From Nocardia vermiculata NBRC 100427 (GTDB lineage Bacteria; Actinomycetota; Actinomycetes; Mycobacteriales; Mycobacteriaceae), in the NCBI RefSeq assembly GCF_001613265.1, contig NZ_BDCA01000001.1, forward strand, positions 372,001 through 436,000: a stretch of DNA of 64,000 nucleotides, read 5' to 3'. Positions 51,232 through 59,895 of this stretch are shown in pieces. A model generated the notes under the pieces. The model was not told where the DNA came from and did not search any database. It worked only from the letters and a program-made list of their open reading frames with translations. The translations under genes and the position numbers were made by a program. How positions within the stretch are numbered: the stretch's first letter is position 1; each line of letters opens with the position of its first letter.

Positions 51232-52527
51232 ATGCAACACGTGGATGCGGGAATGGAAACCACCGATGTGGTCATCGTGGGTTCGGGGTTCGGCGGGCTC
51301 GCCGCCGCGAAGCAGCTCAGCAAATCGGGGGTCGACTATGTACTGATCTCGGCCACCCCGGAACATCTGTTCCAGCCGCTGCTGTACCAAGTAGCGACGG
51401 GTGTGCTCCCATCGACCGATATCGCCCCGCCGATCGCGAGCATTCTGCGGCGGCACAAGGGCGGTGATGTGCGCCTGGGCAAGGTCGTCGACATCGATGC
51501 CGAGGCCGCGGTGCTCACCTACGACACCGAACAGGGCCCGCGCCAGATCCGCTACGGGTCGCTCATCGCGGCTACCGGGGCCACCCAGTCCTATTTCGGC
51601 CGCGACGATTTCGCGGACAAGACGTTCTCACTCAAGACCATCGACGATGCCAAGCTGCTGCGGGCGCAGATCGAGCGGGTCTTCGCCGAGGCATCGAAGG
51701 CCGACCCCGAAACCCGTGAACGCCTGCTGAGCTTCGTGGTGGTCGGCGCGGGCCCGACCGGCGTCGAGGTCGCCGGCCAGCTGAAGGAACTGTCCAAGCG
51801 GCACTTTCACCAGGAGATTTCGGTCACCCTCGTGGAAGGCGCCGGCGCCGTACTACCGCCGTTCGGCGGCAGCCTCTCGAAGTACGCGCGAGAATCGCTG
51901 ACCCGCAACGGTGTCGAAGTCCTGCTCGACACGTTCGTCACCGATATCGAGGCCGGCAAGGTGACGGTCAAGACCAAGGACGGCGTCGAACGCGGCATCG
52001 GTGCCGAGACGGTGGTGTGGTCGGCAGGTGTGGCGGCCGGCGGATTCGCCAAGCTGCTCGCCGAGGCCACCGGCTGCGAAACCGACCGCGCCGGACGGCT
52101 GCTCATCAACCCCGACTGCACGGTGGGCGGGCACGCCGACATCTTCGCCATCGGCGATATGACCTCGCTCAACGGCTACCCGGGACAGTCGCCGACGGCC
52201 ATGCAGGAGGGCCGCCACGTCGCCGACATCATCCGCCGCGACAAGCAGCCCGGCACCCCGTTCGTGTACTGGGACAAGGGATCGATGGCGGTGATCAGCA
52301 CCTTCAGCGCCGTCACCAAGCTCAACGACCGGGTCAAGTTCACCGGCACCATTGCCTGGATCACCTGGCTGGCCGTCCACCTGTTCTATCTGGTCGGCTT
52401 CCGCAACCGCTTCACCGCTGTCCTGTCCTGGCTGGTCGCCTTCATCGGCACCGGACGCCCCGGCTTCGACGAGGAGGAGACGAAGCCCGTGGCGGACAGC
52501 CCTGCACACCGACGACAAGCAGCCTGA
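51232..52527 (+). CDS. ndh: Type II NADH dehydrogenase (NDH-2)
   Basis: 431 residues from ATG 51232 behind AGAAGGAGGCTGTC. Two dinucleotide folds: VVIVGSGFGGLAAAKQL for FAD and FVVVGAGPTGVEVAGQL for NADH. PEHLFQPLLYQVATGVL, DIFAIGDM and the quinone-site AMQEGRHVADII are typical NDH-2; the C-terminal WITWLAVHLFYLVGFRNRF is the membrane-anchoring amphipathic segment. It oxidises NADH and reduces menaquinone without proton pumping. Divergent from a LysR regulator, which is an unusual control for ndh. Confidence 0.92.
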   Translation: MQHVDAGMETTDVVIVGSGFGGLAAAKQLSKSGVDYVLISATPEHLFQPLLYQVATGVLPSTDIAPPIASILRRHKGGDVRLGKVVDIDAEAAVLTYDTEQGPRQIRYGSLIAATGATQSYFGRDDFADKTFSLKTIDDAKLLRAQIERVFAEASKADPETRERLLSFVVVGAGPTGVEVAGQLKELSKRHFHQEISVTLVEGAGAVLPPFGGSLSKYARESLTRNGVEVLLDTFVTDIEAGKVTVKTKDGVERGIGAETVVWSAGVAAGGFAKLLAEATGCETDRAGRLLINPDCTVGGHADIFAIGDMTSLNGYPGQSPTAMQEGRHVADIIRRDKQPGTPFVYWDKGSMAVISTFSAVTKLNDRVKFTGTIAWITWLAVHLFYLVGFRNRFTAVLSWLVAFIGTGRPGFDEEETKPVADSPAHRRQAA

Positions 52528-52534
52528 GCGAACC

Positions 52535-52557
52535 GGCCCACTCCCCTCGGGTGGGCC
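52535..52557 (+). terminator. Hairpin after ndh
   Basis: GGCCCAC and GTGGGCC pair across a nine-base loop, 8 bp after the stop codon. A second, stronger terminator follows. Confidence 0.55.
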
Positions 52558-52597
52558 CGCTCGACAAGGCCGAACCACGGCCGCATTCCGCGTACCA

Positions 52598-52629
52598 GCG
52601 CACCTGAACCCGATCAGGTGCGCTGTTTT
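52598..52629 (+). terminator. Intrinsic terminator with T-run after ndh
   Basis: GCGCACCTG, eight bases, CAGGTGCGC, then TGTTTT: a perfect 9-bp stem with a U-rich tail, separating ndh from the following cassette. Confidence 0.88.
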
Positions 52630-52746
52630 CCGTCCCCCTCCCACGATTGGGAAGAGCAGTCCGGATGCCGACACGGTGACCTTGACAAACTGAGAGTCGA
52701 GAACCGGCTAGGAGAGGACCGCGCGCACCATGAACGAGGGCGATCG

Positions 52747-53130
52747 GTGAGGGAACTCCACCCCGACGTCAATGCCACGCTCGGGATGACGCGCGAATTG
52801 CGACACCGAATCGCCACGGTGCGTGAGCGATCGGACGCGATTGTCGCGCGCCGCCCTTCGCCGAGTGGACTCGTGATTCCGGAAGTGGATGCCAAGGGGC
52901 GGCTGCGCGATCTGTTCCTGGCCCCCGGAACCTGCGACCGCTTCGACAATCAGGAGCTGGCCGCGGAAATCGTTGCCGCCATCGCGGAGAGCACTGCGGA
53001 TGCCCGCAGGCAGTATGAGCTGGTCATGAACGACCCGACCGAGATCCCTCGCCCCCTTGCCGACATCGTGCGGGAGTGGCGCGCCAATCCCGGAAGCCCG
53101 GTCCCCAACTTTGGGAAGTCGGAAGAATAG
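52747..53130 (+). CDS. YbaB/EbfC-like small protein, first gene of a secretion-type cassette
   Basis: The start GTG 52747 follows GAGGGCGATCG; 127 residues. The pattern of an N-terminal helix (TLGMTRELRHRIATVRER), a beta hairpin (GLVIPEVDAKGRLRDLFL) and a last helix (NQELAAEIVAAIAESTADA) is that of YbaB/EbfC-type nucleoid proteins. Divergent YbaB-like proteins are common next to type VII secretion substrates in actinobacteria. It is followed by a large unknown protein 33 bp downstream; role unknown, possibly a chaperone-like partner. Confidence 0.65.
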   Translation: MRELHPDVNATLGMTRELRHRIATVRERSDAIVARRPSPSGLVIPEVDAKGRLRDLFLAPGTCDRFDNQELAAEIVAAIAESTADARRQYELVMNDPTEIPRPLADIVREWRANPGSPVPNFGKSEE

Positions 53131-53163
53131 TGGCAGCTGGGCTGACGGGAGGAATCGCCGAGG

Positions 53164-55113
53164 ATGCCGGATTACATCAACGTCGAGCCCGATGAACTGC
53201 GCAGAACCGCGGCGCAGGAGGATCGGCTGGCAGCCAAGATTCGCGCCTGGGGACAGATCCCGGAGGACTGGCTGAAGGAGTTCCCCGACGGCTACGGCAC
53301 CATCGCCCATCCCGTCCATCAGGCTCTGACGGACTACTACAACCGACGCCACGAGAAGGCGGAGCGCCTCGCCGACACGCACGAGAAGACGCGCGACGAG
53401 TTGCTCACCGCGGCACAGCGGTTGGAGGAGTCGGACCAGGGTGGTGGGGGCAATATCCGGCACAGCGGCAACAGTTTCGGGCCAGATGCCGTGCACACCC
53501 CCGGAGTCGGCCCAGGATTCGCACCACCAGGCCACATCGCGCCGAACACAACGGCGACGAACTACAACGAGCCGGGTCGGTCTCCCGCCACGCCGGAGTC
53601 GTCGAAGGCGCCCGCACCAGTTCCGCTGCCCGGCGCGACGGCGCCGATTACCGTCCCGTCGAGCGCGCAACCGGACCGGCCCACCCCGGTGACGGGTCGA
53701 CCGCCGAGCGGGGTGTCCTTTCCGGCGCCCACACAGCTCGGCAAACCACACAGCGAAGTTTCCGAACCCGCTACCGGGATTTCGGCACCAGCGGCTGCCG
53801 ACGGCACCCCACTCACCCGCGTCCCCTCGACCACGAACGTCGTCCCTGGACAGATACATGATCAGGTACCGGTCGCGGCGGCCGGTGATACCGCGATGAG
53901 CCGACCGGCGACACCGACCGATTCCGGAGCTTCTGGTGCAAACCGCAGTCCCCGGCCTCTTCGGTCCGGTGCATTCGTGGCGTCACTACATACTCCCGCG
54001 GCTCGCCGAACGTTGCCGCCGTTGGAGGGGGGGAGGCGCAGTGACCAGGACCTCCTACTGGCCACAACGCTACTCGGCGCCATTGCTGCCGCGGCCGAAA
54101 CTTCTGCCCCCGGTGTGGAATGGGCCGTGGCAGTCGCACGACGCCGCGGAGCGTTGGTGATGGTGACCTCGAATCAAGGCCGCGGGTGGCTGCCGGCCGG
54201 GTTGCATCTCCCGGAGGAGGTCGTGGTCCCCTGGCATTGGAGCAGCAGCTTCGAACCGGCCTACGGCCCCGCGATCGCGGCACTGGAAGATCTCACCGAC
54301 CCCGCGCGAATTTTGACAGGTTTCTGTTCCCTGGCAACCCGACAAGTCGGCGGCCGGCTCAGTGCACTGGCCTCGACAACCGCATTGCCGGAGGACATCC
54401 ATACGTGCACCGACGCCAGGGTTTCGTTGCAGGGCTCGGTGCGGGCTGCGGAGTGCGCGGTCGATCTCGGGTCACCCGGCCCCGGCTTGGTCGACAGGCT
54501 CGCGGTGGTCGGCTCCGACACTTTGCTGCAGCACGCGATCGACGTACCGGACAGCCAAATCCGCAGCATGTGCGTCCGTCTGGCCCGTTCAGCAGACACC
54601 CGGCTCCGCGCCACGTTGCCCGACGGGGAAGGAATCTGGGCCCGGCACCGGACCGCACGAGCGCAGGTCCTCGACTCGCTACTGGCGCAGCGTGCCGTTC
54701 CGACGCACTCGTGGGACCAACTACACGACGCTTTCCATTCACTCGCAGCGATGCCCCGGGAACTCACCGCCGTCTCTGTCGGTCGTACCGGCGACGGTAG
54801 GGCCTCGGTTCGGTCCGCCGGCGTATGTGAGCGACTGGCGGACGAGTTGCTACTACTTGTCGCAGCAGGTAATTCCGATCGGCAGACCCTGCGCGAAGTG
54901 CTCTATACGTACGGACAGATCGCCGACTACCTGTCACTCCCTTTGTCCTTCGAAAATTTGGGTCAGGATGCGGTCGCCTCCGCTCCGGCCGACCGCACAC
55001 TCCCCGCGTCAGCTCTTCGTGCAACCGACGCGACCTTCAGTACTGCCACCGTATCTACCGAGGTCAGGAATGCGCCGCTGACCCCGCAGGCCGATCCTCA
55101 CAGCCTCCGTTGA
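53164..55113 (+). CDS. Type VII secretion substrate-like large protein
   Basis: 649 residues, ATG 53164 behind GGGAGGAATCGCCGAGG. Residues 1-95 are two helices with a central IRAWGQIPEDW, similar in size and shape to the WXG100/EspC-type domain that leads proteins to type VII secretion. Residues 100-270 are a Pro/Thr/Ser-rich linker. The C-terminal 380 residues form an unassigned domain with ATTLLGAIAAAAETSAPGVEW, LPEEVVVPWHW, HSWDQLHDAFHSL and ERLADELLLLVAAGN. This part recalls mycobacterial Rv3899c-like proteins, but I cannot verify it. No signal peptide. Cotranscribed with the genes on both sides. Confidence 0.6.
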   Translation: MPDYINVEPDELRRTAAQEDRLAAKIRAWGQIPEDWLKEFPDGYGTIAHPVHQALTDYYNRRHEKAERLADTHEKTRDELLTAAQRLEESDQGGGGNIRHSGNSFGPDAVHTPGVGPGFAPPGHIAPNTTATNYNEPGRSPATPESSKAPAPVPLPGATAPITVPSSAQPDRPTPVTGRPPSGVSFPAPTQLGKPHSEVSEPATGISAPAAADGTPLTRVPSTTNVVPGQIHDQVPVAAAGDTAMSRPATPTDSGASGANRSPRPLRSGAFVASLHTPAARRTLPPLEGGRRSDQDLLLATTLLGAIAAAAETSAPGVEWAVAVARRRGALVMVTSNQGRGWLPAGLHLPEEVVVPWHWSSSFEPAYGPAIAALEDLTDPARILTGFCSLATRQVGGRLSALASTTALPEDIHTCTDARVSLQGSVRAAECAVDLGSPGPGLVDRLAVVGSDTLLQHAIDVPDSQIRSMCVRLARSADTRLRATLPDGEGIWARHRTARAQVLDSLLAQRAVPTHSWDQLHDAFHSLAAMPRELTAVSVGRTGDGRASVRSAGVCERLADELLLLVAAGNSDRQTLREVLYTYGQIADYLSLPLSFENLGQDAVASAPADRTLPASALRATDATFSTATVSTEVRNAPLTPQADPHSLR

Positions 55114-55128
55114 TCAGAGGGATGTCCA

Positions 55129-57303
55129 ATGGGAAAAGTTGACGAAGTCGCCGACAATGTGAACAGCGAACACGAGAGAGGCTGGGGCGACACCGAATAT
55201 TACGCCGGCGACGAGGCGAAAAAGACACTGGACGCGATACTGGACGCCGACCTTACTCCGGGTCAGCTCGAACAGGTCTTCGATAAAGTCGACAAGACCG
55301 TACGAAAAGATCTTTTCGACGACGCTACCAACGACGACGGCGACAACCTGATGGAGCAAGCAAAATACAAGAATTTGCTTGTTGCGCTTGAATCCGGAGA
55401 CTACAAGGACGCCCAACTCAAGGAAAAGAAGCCAGAAAAGATCGAGTTCGATCCGAAGCAGGGCGGTTTCCTCCCCCTCGCCGAGGGAAAACATCTGGAA
55501 CCTGTTCAGTTGTGGGTTCCCAAGGGTGCCAGCGCACTCCTCGAATCCTTGATCGCGGACACTCAGGCCACGATGCAGCTCGGCTTCGACACCCTCGGAA
55601 CGAGCACGCCCAAAGATCACCCCGATTTCAGCAGCATCCTGCTGGGCAACGGAGTCGACACCCCGGGGGGCTGGTCGCACACCATCGACCAGTACGACTC
55701 ACTGAAGGGGCAGTTGAAGGGGCGCAAAGAAGAACATACCGCCGCCTACAAAGACGTCAAGTTGATCACGGTCGACAGCAAGGACAAGAACTACGAAACC
55801 ATCAAGAAACTGAAACAGATCAAGGATGAACTGAACGATCACCTGGACGACACCTACACACCGACCAAGGGAAACACCACAATTCGTCGCGAAGGCGACA
55901 AGGTCGTCCGGTACAGCGGCAATCCCAGCGACCCGATGACCGACACCATCTACGAGAAAGGGTCGGGAAAAGATGGATACTGGAAACTGACTTACGAAGC
56001 GGAACAAAGCCTTTACGTTCACTACTTGGACGTTGCGGCCGAACAGTGGGACAAGGCCTACGATGCCGCGGCGAAGGCATTCCAGAAGGATGGTGAAAAC
56101 GTCGACGGCAAGGACCCGGAAACCGGCGATGCCGAGGCCGCACGCAAGGAAGGATACGAGCAAGGCTACGCAAAGGGTAAGGAGGCGGCGAAGGGCAAGG
56201 AGGGCGCGGGCAAGCAGGCGACGCCGAGCGGCCCCCCTGGTGGAACACAACAACCCACCGGCACCGAACAGCCCACGGGTAGCGGAACCCCGACCGGTAG
56301 CGATACCGACACGGAGAAGGAGCCGACCGACTTCAGTGATCTGTTCCCGAAGGAGATAGGTGACGACACCGAGCTGGGCAGCGGTGACGATGCGGACTCG
56401 ACGACAGACGGTGCCGACGGTGTGACCGACACAGATGCCGACGACGATCCCACCGGCACAGACGAATCCACCGGTGCTTCGAGCGCGATCGACGATGCGA
56501 TCGCCACGATTACCGACAGTGCCGGCGACGGCTCCGAAACTCCCACCCCCGCGACTCCGGCCACGAATACGGGTGTCACGTCGGATCCCAGTTCCTCGAT
56601 GTTCAACCCGAATTCGATGTTCAGCCCATTCGGTTCGGCGCTGAATTCGGGTAATCCGCTCGGGCAGCAGCAGGGCGGGTCTGCATCCGGGGGCACGCCG
56701 TTCGGTATCCCGGGGAGCGATTCAGGAGCCGGGGCCACCCCTAAGAATCCGATGCTGCAGATTCCCGGAACCGATACGGCATCGGCAAGCAGCCCGGTGC
56801 AGGGTAGTGCCGTCTCTTCCAACCCGATCACCGCCACGGGTTCACCCGTATCGCAGTCCCGCGCACCGCATTCCCCGGTGGATATGAAGTTGTGGCCCGA
56901 TGAGAGTCAACCTCAGAAGGTGTCCTCGGCGGTGGCCGACGCGGTCAACACGGAGGTCAACAGCAACGCAACCGATGCGATAGCTGCCTATGGCAACGCC
57001 CTCGGCGAGTTGAATGCGATCGGTAGTTCTCAGTTGCAGACCGGCGACATCATCCAATGGGAGCACGGCAGCGCGATCATCGCGTGCAAGGGCAACGATG
57101 CTTACATGATCGTCAATGGTGACTACAAGCCGCTCGATCCGCACAGCCCGCCCAGCGGCCCCTACGGGAGCTTCCAAGGCTTCTTCCGTCCGGATGCGGC
57201 CGAAATCCAAGGCAGTGAACGGGCGAACGAGAATCTCCAGCCGGCCGCTGCGGTCACCACCGGTACTCCTCCGGCACCGGGCACCACTACGCGACGAGTA
57301 TGA
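55129..57303 (+). CDS. Large acidic repeat-linker protein of unknown function
   Basis: 724 residues, ATG 55129 behind AGAGGGATGTCC, 15 bp after the previous gene. Residues 1-330 are helical and charged, encoded with many AAA, GAA and AAG codons, clearly less GC-rich than the neighbours. Residues 335-590 are a long Gly/Pro/Thr/Asp linker. Residues about 590-690 form a small domain (KLWPDESQPQK, LQTGDIIQWEHGSAIIACKG, YMIVNGDYKPLDPHSP). The DIIQW-HGSAII stretch is reminiscent of cell-wall hydrolase-type or toxin-delivery ends, without a recognised catalytic triad. No signal peptide. The stop overlaps the start of the prenyltransferase-like gene (ATGA). Confidence 0.55.
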   Translation: MGKVDEVADNVNSEHERGWGDTEYYAGDEAKKTLDAILDADLTPGQLEQVFDKVDKTVRKDLFDDATNDDGDNLMEQAKYKNLLVALESGDYKDAQLKEKKPEKIEFDPKQGGFLPLAEGKHLEPVQLWVPKGASALLESLIADTQATMQLGFDTLGTSTPKDHPDFSSILLGNGVDTPGGWSHTIDQYDSLKGQLKGRKEEHTAAYKDVKLITVDSKDKNYETIKKLKQIKDELNDHLDDTYTPTKGNTTIRREGDKVVRYSGNPSDPMTDTIYEKGSGKDGYWKLTYEAEQSLYVHYLDVAAEQWDKAYDAAAKAFQKDGENVDGKDPETGDAEAARKEGYEQGYAKGKEAAKGKEGAGKQATPSGPPGGTQQPTGTEQPTGSGTPTGSDTDTEKEPTDFSDLFPKEIGDDTELGSGDDADSTTDGADGVTDTDADDDPTGTDESTGASSAIDDAIATITDSAGDGSETPTPATPATNTGVTSDPSSSMFNPNSMFSPFGSALNSGNPLGQQQGGSASGGTPFGIPGSDSGAGATPKNPMLQIPGTDTASASSPVQGSAVSSNPITATGSPVSQSRAPHSPVDMKLWPDESQPQKVSSAVADAVNTEVNSNATDAIAAYGNALGELNAIGSSQLQTGDIIQWEHGSAIIACKGNDAYMIVNGDYKPLDPHSPPSGPYGSFQGFFRPDAAEIQGSERANENLQPAAAVTTGTPPAPGTTTRRV

Positions 57304-58370
57304 CGGCCACGACCGCCGCGGCCGCAGCAGACTTCCTGATCGACTTGTCCGGACGACTGATGTCGGCCACTTCGGACCCGCCGATTCGTACCGTGATGAA
57401 CATCGCCTGTGGCGGGCGACTCGATTCGCACGCCCCCGACGGACGCCCTGCCAGCGGGCTGACCCTGTCGGGCCTACCGTTCGAAACGAGTGTGTCCGGG
57501 GGACGGGGCCGCTACTCTCCGGCAGTCCGCTATGTCACGGAGTCGGCAACACAGCTGCCGCTTTTCGCCGAGCGCGTGACAACTCAGCTCACTGCCATCA
57601 GTGACCTGCTGACGTGGCTACCGAACGCAGGCCGGACCACCGCCGATCTGGTGCATTCCTTCGTCACCGCGCTGTACCCCGACCCGACACAGGTGCCTGC
57701 GAGACAACGCAGCGCGCTGTGGACCGGAGTGGTGCACCACCCCGAGGCGCCGCAACATGCTGCCCGGCTCAAGGTGTACGGCGGCCCCTCGGTCGTTCCG
57801 GGTGCGCTGCAGCGCCTCCGAAACCGATGGCCGGATTTCGCCGACCTCACCACTGTTCCCGAAGACGACAGATTCTTCCGCTACGCCGGGGCAGCGATCG
57901 AAGCGGATGCACTCGGCCAGGTCAGCCACAAGACCTATCTGGCCGCGCGGTACCGCGACAAGGCGGTGCCGATGAAGCTGGTGCGTCACTTCGGCGACCC
58001 GGCGTGGGAGATTCTGTCCGAACTCATCCGTGCCGGTGTCGACGCGACGGCACTGCACGAATACAGCTTCTTCGCGTGTTGTACCGGCAGTTCCGACTCC
58101 CCTTCGTTTGCGCTGTCGATGATGCCTCGGCGAGCAGACCAAGACCTGACCGGGCTCGCGCGTGAACTTGCCGGACGCCATCACGGCAGCACCTATGCCG
58201 TGGACGCACTCCGGCAGGCCGCTCGAGCGCACGGAGCACGCTGGCGCTATTCCGGCATCGGGCTGGGCTTTTCCGCTGATTACGGCATCGACAAACTCAA
58301 CGTGTACGGCACGCCCACCTGGGATACCGCAGCGGATGCACCGACAACGCGCTCCGGTACTGCACCATGA
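57300..58370 (+). CDS. ABBA/DMATS-type aromatic prenyltransferase-like protein
   Basis: 356 residues, ATG 57300 in an ATGA overlap with the 724-residue gene. The sequence shows the spaced motifs of dimethylallyltryptophan-synthase-like enzymes: GLPFETS (58-64, Glu62 in the place of the indole-contacting Glu), RLKVYGG (Lys158-x-Tyr160), HKTYLAARY (Lys211-x-Tyr213) and KLNVYGTP (332-339). In that family the Lys-x-Tyr pairs bind the prenyl diphosphate. The length is slightly below fungal members. If correct it would prenylate an aromatic small molecule or an aromatic residue of a peptide or protein. No terpene or peptide gene cluster is adjacent; the family call is from motif reading only. Confidence 0.5.
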   Translation: MTATTAAAAADFLIDLSGRLMSATSDPPIRTVMNIACGGRLDSHAPDGRPASGLTLSGLPFETSVSGGRGRYSPAVRYVTESATQLPLFAERVTTQLTAISDLLTWLPNAGRTTADLVHSFVTALYPDPTQVPARQRSALWTGVVHHPEAPQHAARLKVYGGPSVVPGALQRLRNRWPDFADLTTVPEDDRFFRYAGAAIEADALGQVSHKTYLAARYRDKAVPMKLVRHFGDPAWEILSELIRAGVDATALHEYSFFACCTGSSDSPSFALSMMPRRADQDLTGLARELAGRHHGSTYAVDALRQAARAHGARWRYSGIGLGFSADYGIDKLNVYGTPTWDTAADAPTTRSGTAP

Positions 58371-58385
58371 GAAGGGCGGCTGCCC

Positions 58386-59090
58386 TCACGCAGCGTGTTC
58401 CACCCCCACATCCGTGGTCGCCATGGTGAACAGCTGCTCGGCCAGTTCGTCCGGGTGGACCCGCTCGATGTCGCCCGGTTCGACCGAGTCGAAATGTCCG
58501 GAGGTGAAGAGTTTTTCGGCGGCGCTGTTTTCGATGAGGCGGCCGACGAGCAGTGCGCCGACTCGGACGCCTCGGGGGCGGACCTGCTGGTCGACCGAGT
58601 GCAGGTAGTTGAGCAGGCCGGACTGCGGGGCGCTGACGCTGGCCAGGGCGGCGCGGGGTTCACGCACGGAGCTGCCCTGGACCACGAGGACGGCGCCGGA
58701 GCCGCGGGCCGTCATGGCGGGCAGCAGGGAGTGCGCGATGTGTAGCGGGGTCGTCAGGTGGAGCGGGAGCCAGTCGCGCAGGATGTCGGCGCTCAGGGAG
58801 GTGGCGTCGACCGGGAACTTGGCGGTGCCGCCGGGCGCGTAGAGCACGACGTCCGGAACGCCGTGTGCGGATTGAAGTTCCGCGAGAGCGCGATCGACCT
58901 GAGCTGCGTCCTCCAGATCGGCGACGAGCACGTCGACCTCGATTCCGGCCTCCGCCACCTCGGCACGCAACTGTTCGAGGGTGCCGGGGTTGCGCGCAAT
59001 CAGGGTTACCCCGTAGCCGGCCCGCCCGAAGCGCAGGGCCGCCGAGAGACCGGTTGCGGGACCCGCGCCGAAGATCGCCAGATGTGCCAT
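58386..59090 (-). CDS. SDR-family oxidoreductase, non-classical
   Basis: 234 residues from ATG 59090 behind GGAGGAATC. The cofactor loop IFGAGPATGLSAALRFG and ADLEDAAQVD are SDR-like, followed by LYAPGGTA. The YxxxK position is not found: the strand VVQGSSVREP continues into APQSGLLNYLHSVDQQV, so the catalytic Tyr-Lys pair is missing or shifted. It belongs to the non-classical SDRs seen beside TetR regulators. Divergent from a TetR gene with operator-like repeats between. Confidence 0.75.
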   Translation of the reverse strand: MAHLAIFGAGPATGLSAALRFGRAGYGVTLIARNPGTLEQLRAEVAEAGIEVDVLVADLEDAAQVDRALAELQSAHGVPDVVLYAPGGTAKFPVDATSLSADILRDWLPLHLTTPLHIAHSLLPAMTARGSGAVLVVQGSSVREPRAALASVSAPQSGLLNYLHSVDQQVRPRGVRVGALLVGRLIENSAAEKLFTSGHFDSVEPGDIERVHPDELAEQLFTMATTDVGVEHAA

Positions 59091-59113
59091 GATTCCTCCA
59101 TAAGTTGATACCC

Positions 59114-59128
59114 CACTCAAGTTGAGTG
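59114..59128. promoter_or_regulatory. Operator 1 in the SDR/tetR divergent promoter
   Basis: CACTCAA, G, TTGAGTG: a perfect 15-bp palindrome 24 bp upstream of the SDR start. Confidence 0.7.
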
Positions 59129-59131
59129 CCT

Positions 59132-59143
59132 ACTCAAGTTAAG
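59132..59143. promoter_or_regulatory. Operator 2 in the SDR/tetR divergent promoter
   Basis: ACTCAAGTTAAG repeats the first operator (ACTCAAGTTGAG) with one change, 17 bp away. Two sites suggest cooperative binding of TetR dimers controlling both genes. Confidence 0.6.
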
Positions 59144-59182
59144 CTGAAGTCGAGAGGGTTTTCAAGTTGCTAGAGTCATGTC

Positions 59183-59854
59183 ATGGCCGAGGTGACCGCG
59201 GGGGTAGGTGACGAGCCCGGCGCGGCACGGTCGCGGCCCCGCCGGCGAGACGCACGCGACAACCGCGACCGGATCGCCGCCGTGGCGCGCAAGCACTTCG
59301 TTGCCGAAGGGCTCGCAGCGTCGCTGAATCGGATCGCGCGGGAGGCCGGCGTCAGCATCGGCACGCTCTACAACCATTTCCCCACTCGCGAAGCGTTGAT
59401 CAACGACGCACTGCTGGATCTGGTGACCGCATCCGTGCGCAGCGCCGAGACCGCCCTGGAGGCCGCCGACCCGTGGACCGGGCTGGTCGAACATCTGACG
59501 ACCTTGGCGCAATGGCAGGCCGACGACCACGGGTTCACCGATATCTGTGTGTACGCACTGCCCGAGGACAGCCCTATCGAGATCGAGAAGAAGCGAGGGC
59601 ACGAGCTCTTCGAGCGAGTGGTGGCACGCGCCCGGGAATCGGGGCAGTTGCGTGCCGACATCAGCGAAACCGATTTGGGACTGCTGCTGTGGTCCGTGGT
59701 TCGCGCAACCGATGGGGTGCGCGAGTCCGCGCCGCAGGCGTGGCGGCGGCATCTGATGGTGCTGCTGGACGGATTGCGGGCCGAGGCTGCCCATCCGCTG
59801 CCCGGCGACTCCCTCGACCCGGCCACGGTCCGGGCAGCGATGACACTGGGATAG
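59183..59854 (+). CDS. TetR-family transcriptional repressor
   Basis: 223 residues from ATG 59183. HTH: RIAAVARKHFVAEGLAASLNRIAREAGVSIGTLYNHFPTREAL in pieces gives the complete TetR DNA-binding domain with the YNHF motif; the C-terminal ligand domain ends in WRRHLMVLLDGLRAE. It has a basic N-terminal extension (RSRPRRRDARD). Divergent from the non-classical SDR gene, which it likely represses through the two ACTCAAGTT sites. The ligand is unknown. Confidence 0.9.
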   Translation: MAEVTAGVGDEPGAARSRPRRRDARDNRDRIAAVARKHFVAEGLAASLNRIAREAGVSIGTLYNHFPTREALINDALLDLVTASVRSAETALEAADPWTGLVEHLTTLAQWQADDHGFTDICVYALPEDSPIEIEKKRGHELFERVVARARESGQLRADISETDLGLLLWSVVRATDGVRESAPQAWRRHLMVLLDGLRAEAAHPLPGDSLDPATVRAAMTLG

Positions 59855-59857
59855 CCG

Positions 59858-59895
59858 GAAATGCCCTGACTCGAGCGCGGATGCCGGGGCATTTC
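59858..59895 (+). terminator. Hairpin after tetR
   Basis: GAAATGCCC and GGGCATTTC pair across a 20-nt loop, starting 4 bp after the stop codon. Weak to moderate. Confidence 0.5.

Noticed and set aside
52535-52629. Possible attachment site or small RNA between ndh and the cassette
   Set aside because: Two adjacent hairpins, one with a T-run, are sufficiently explained as terminators; no tRNA or integrase is present.
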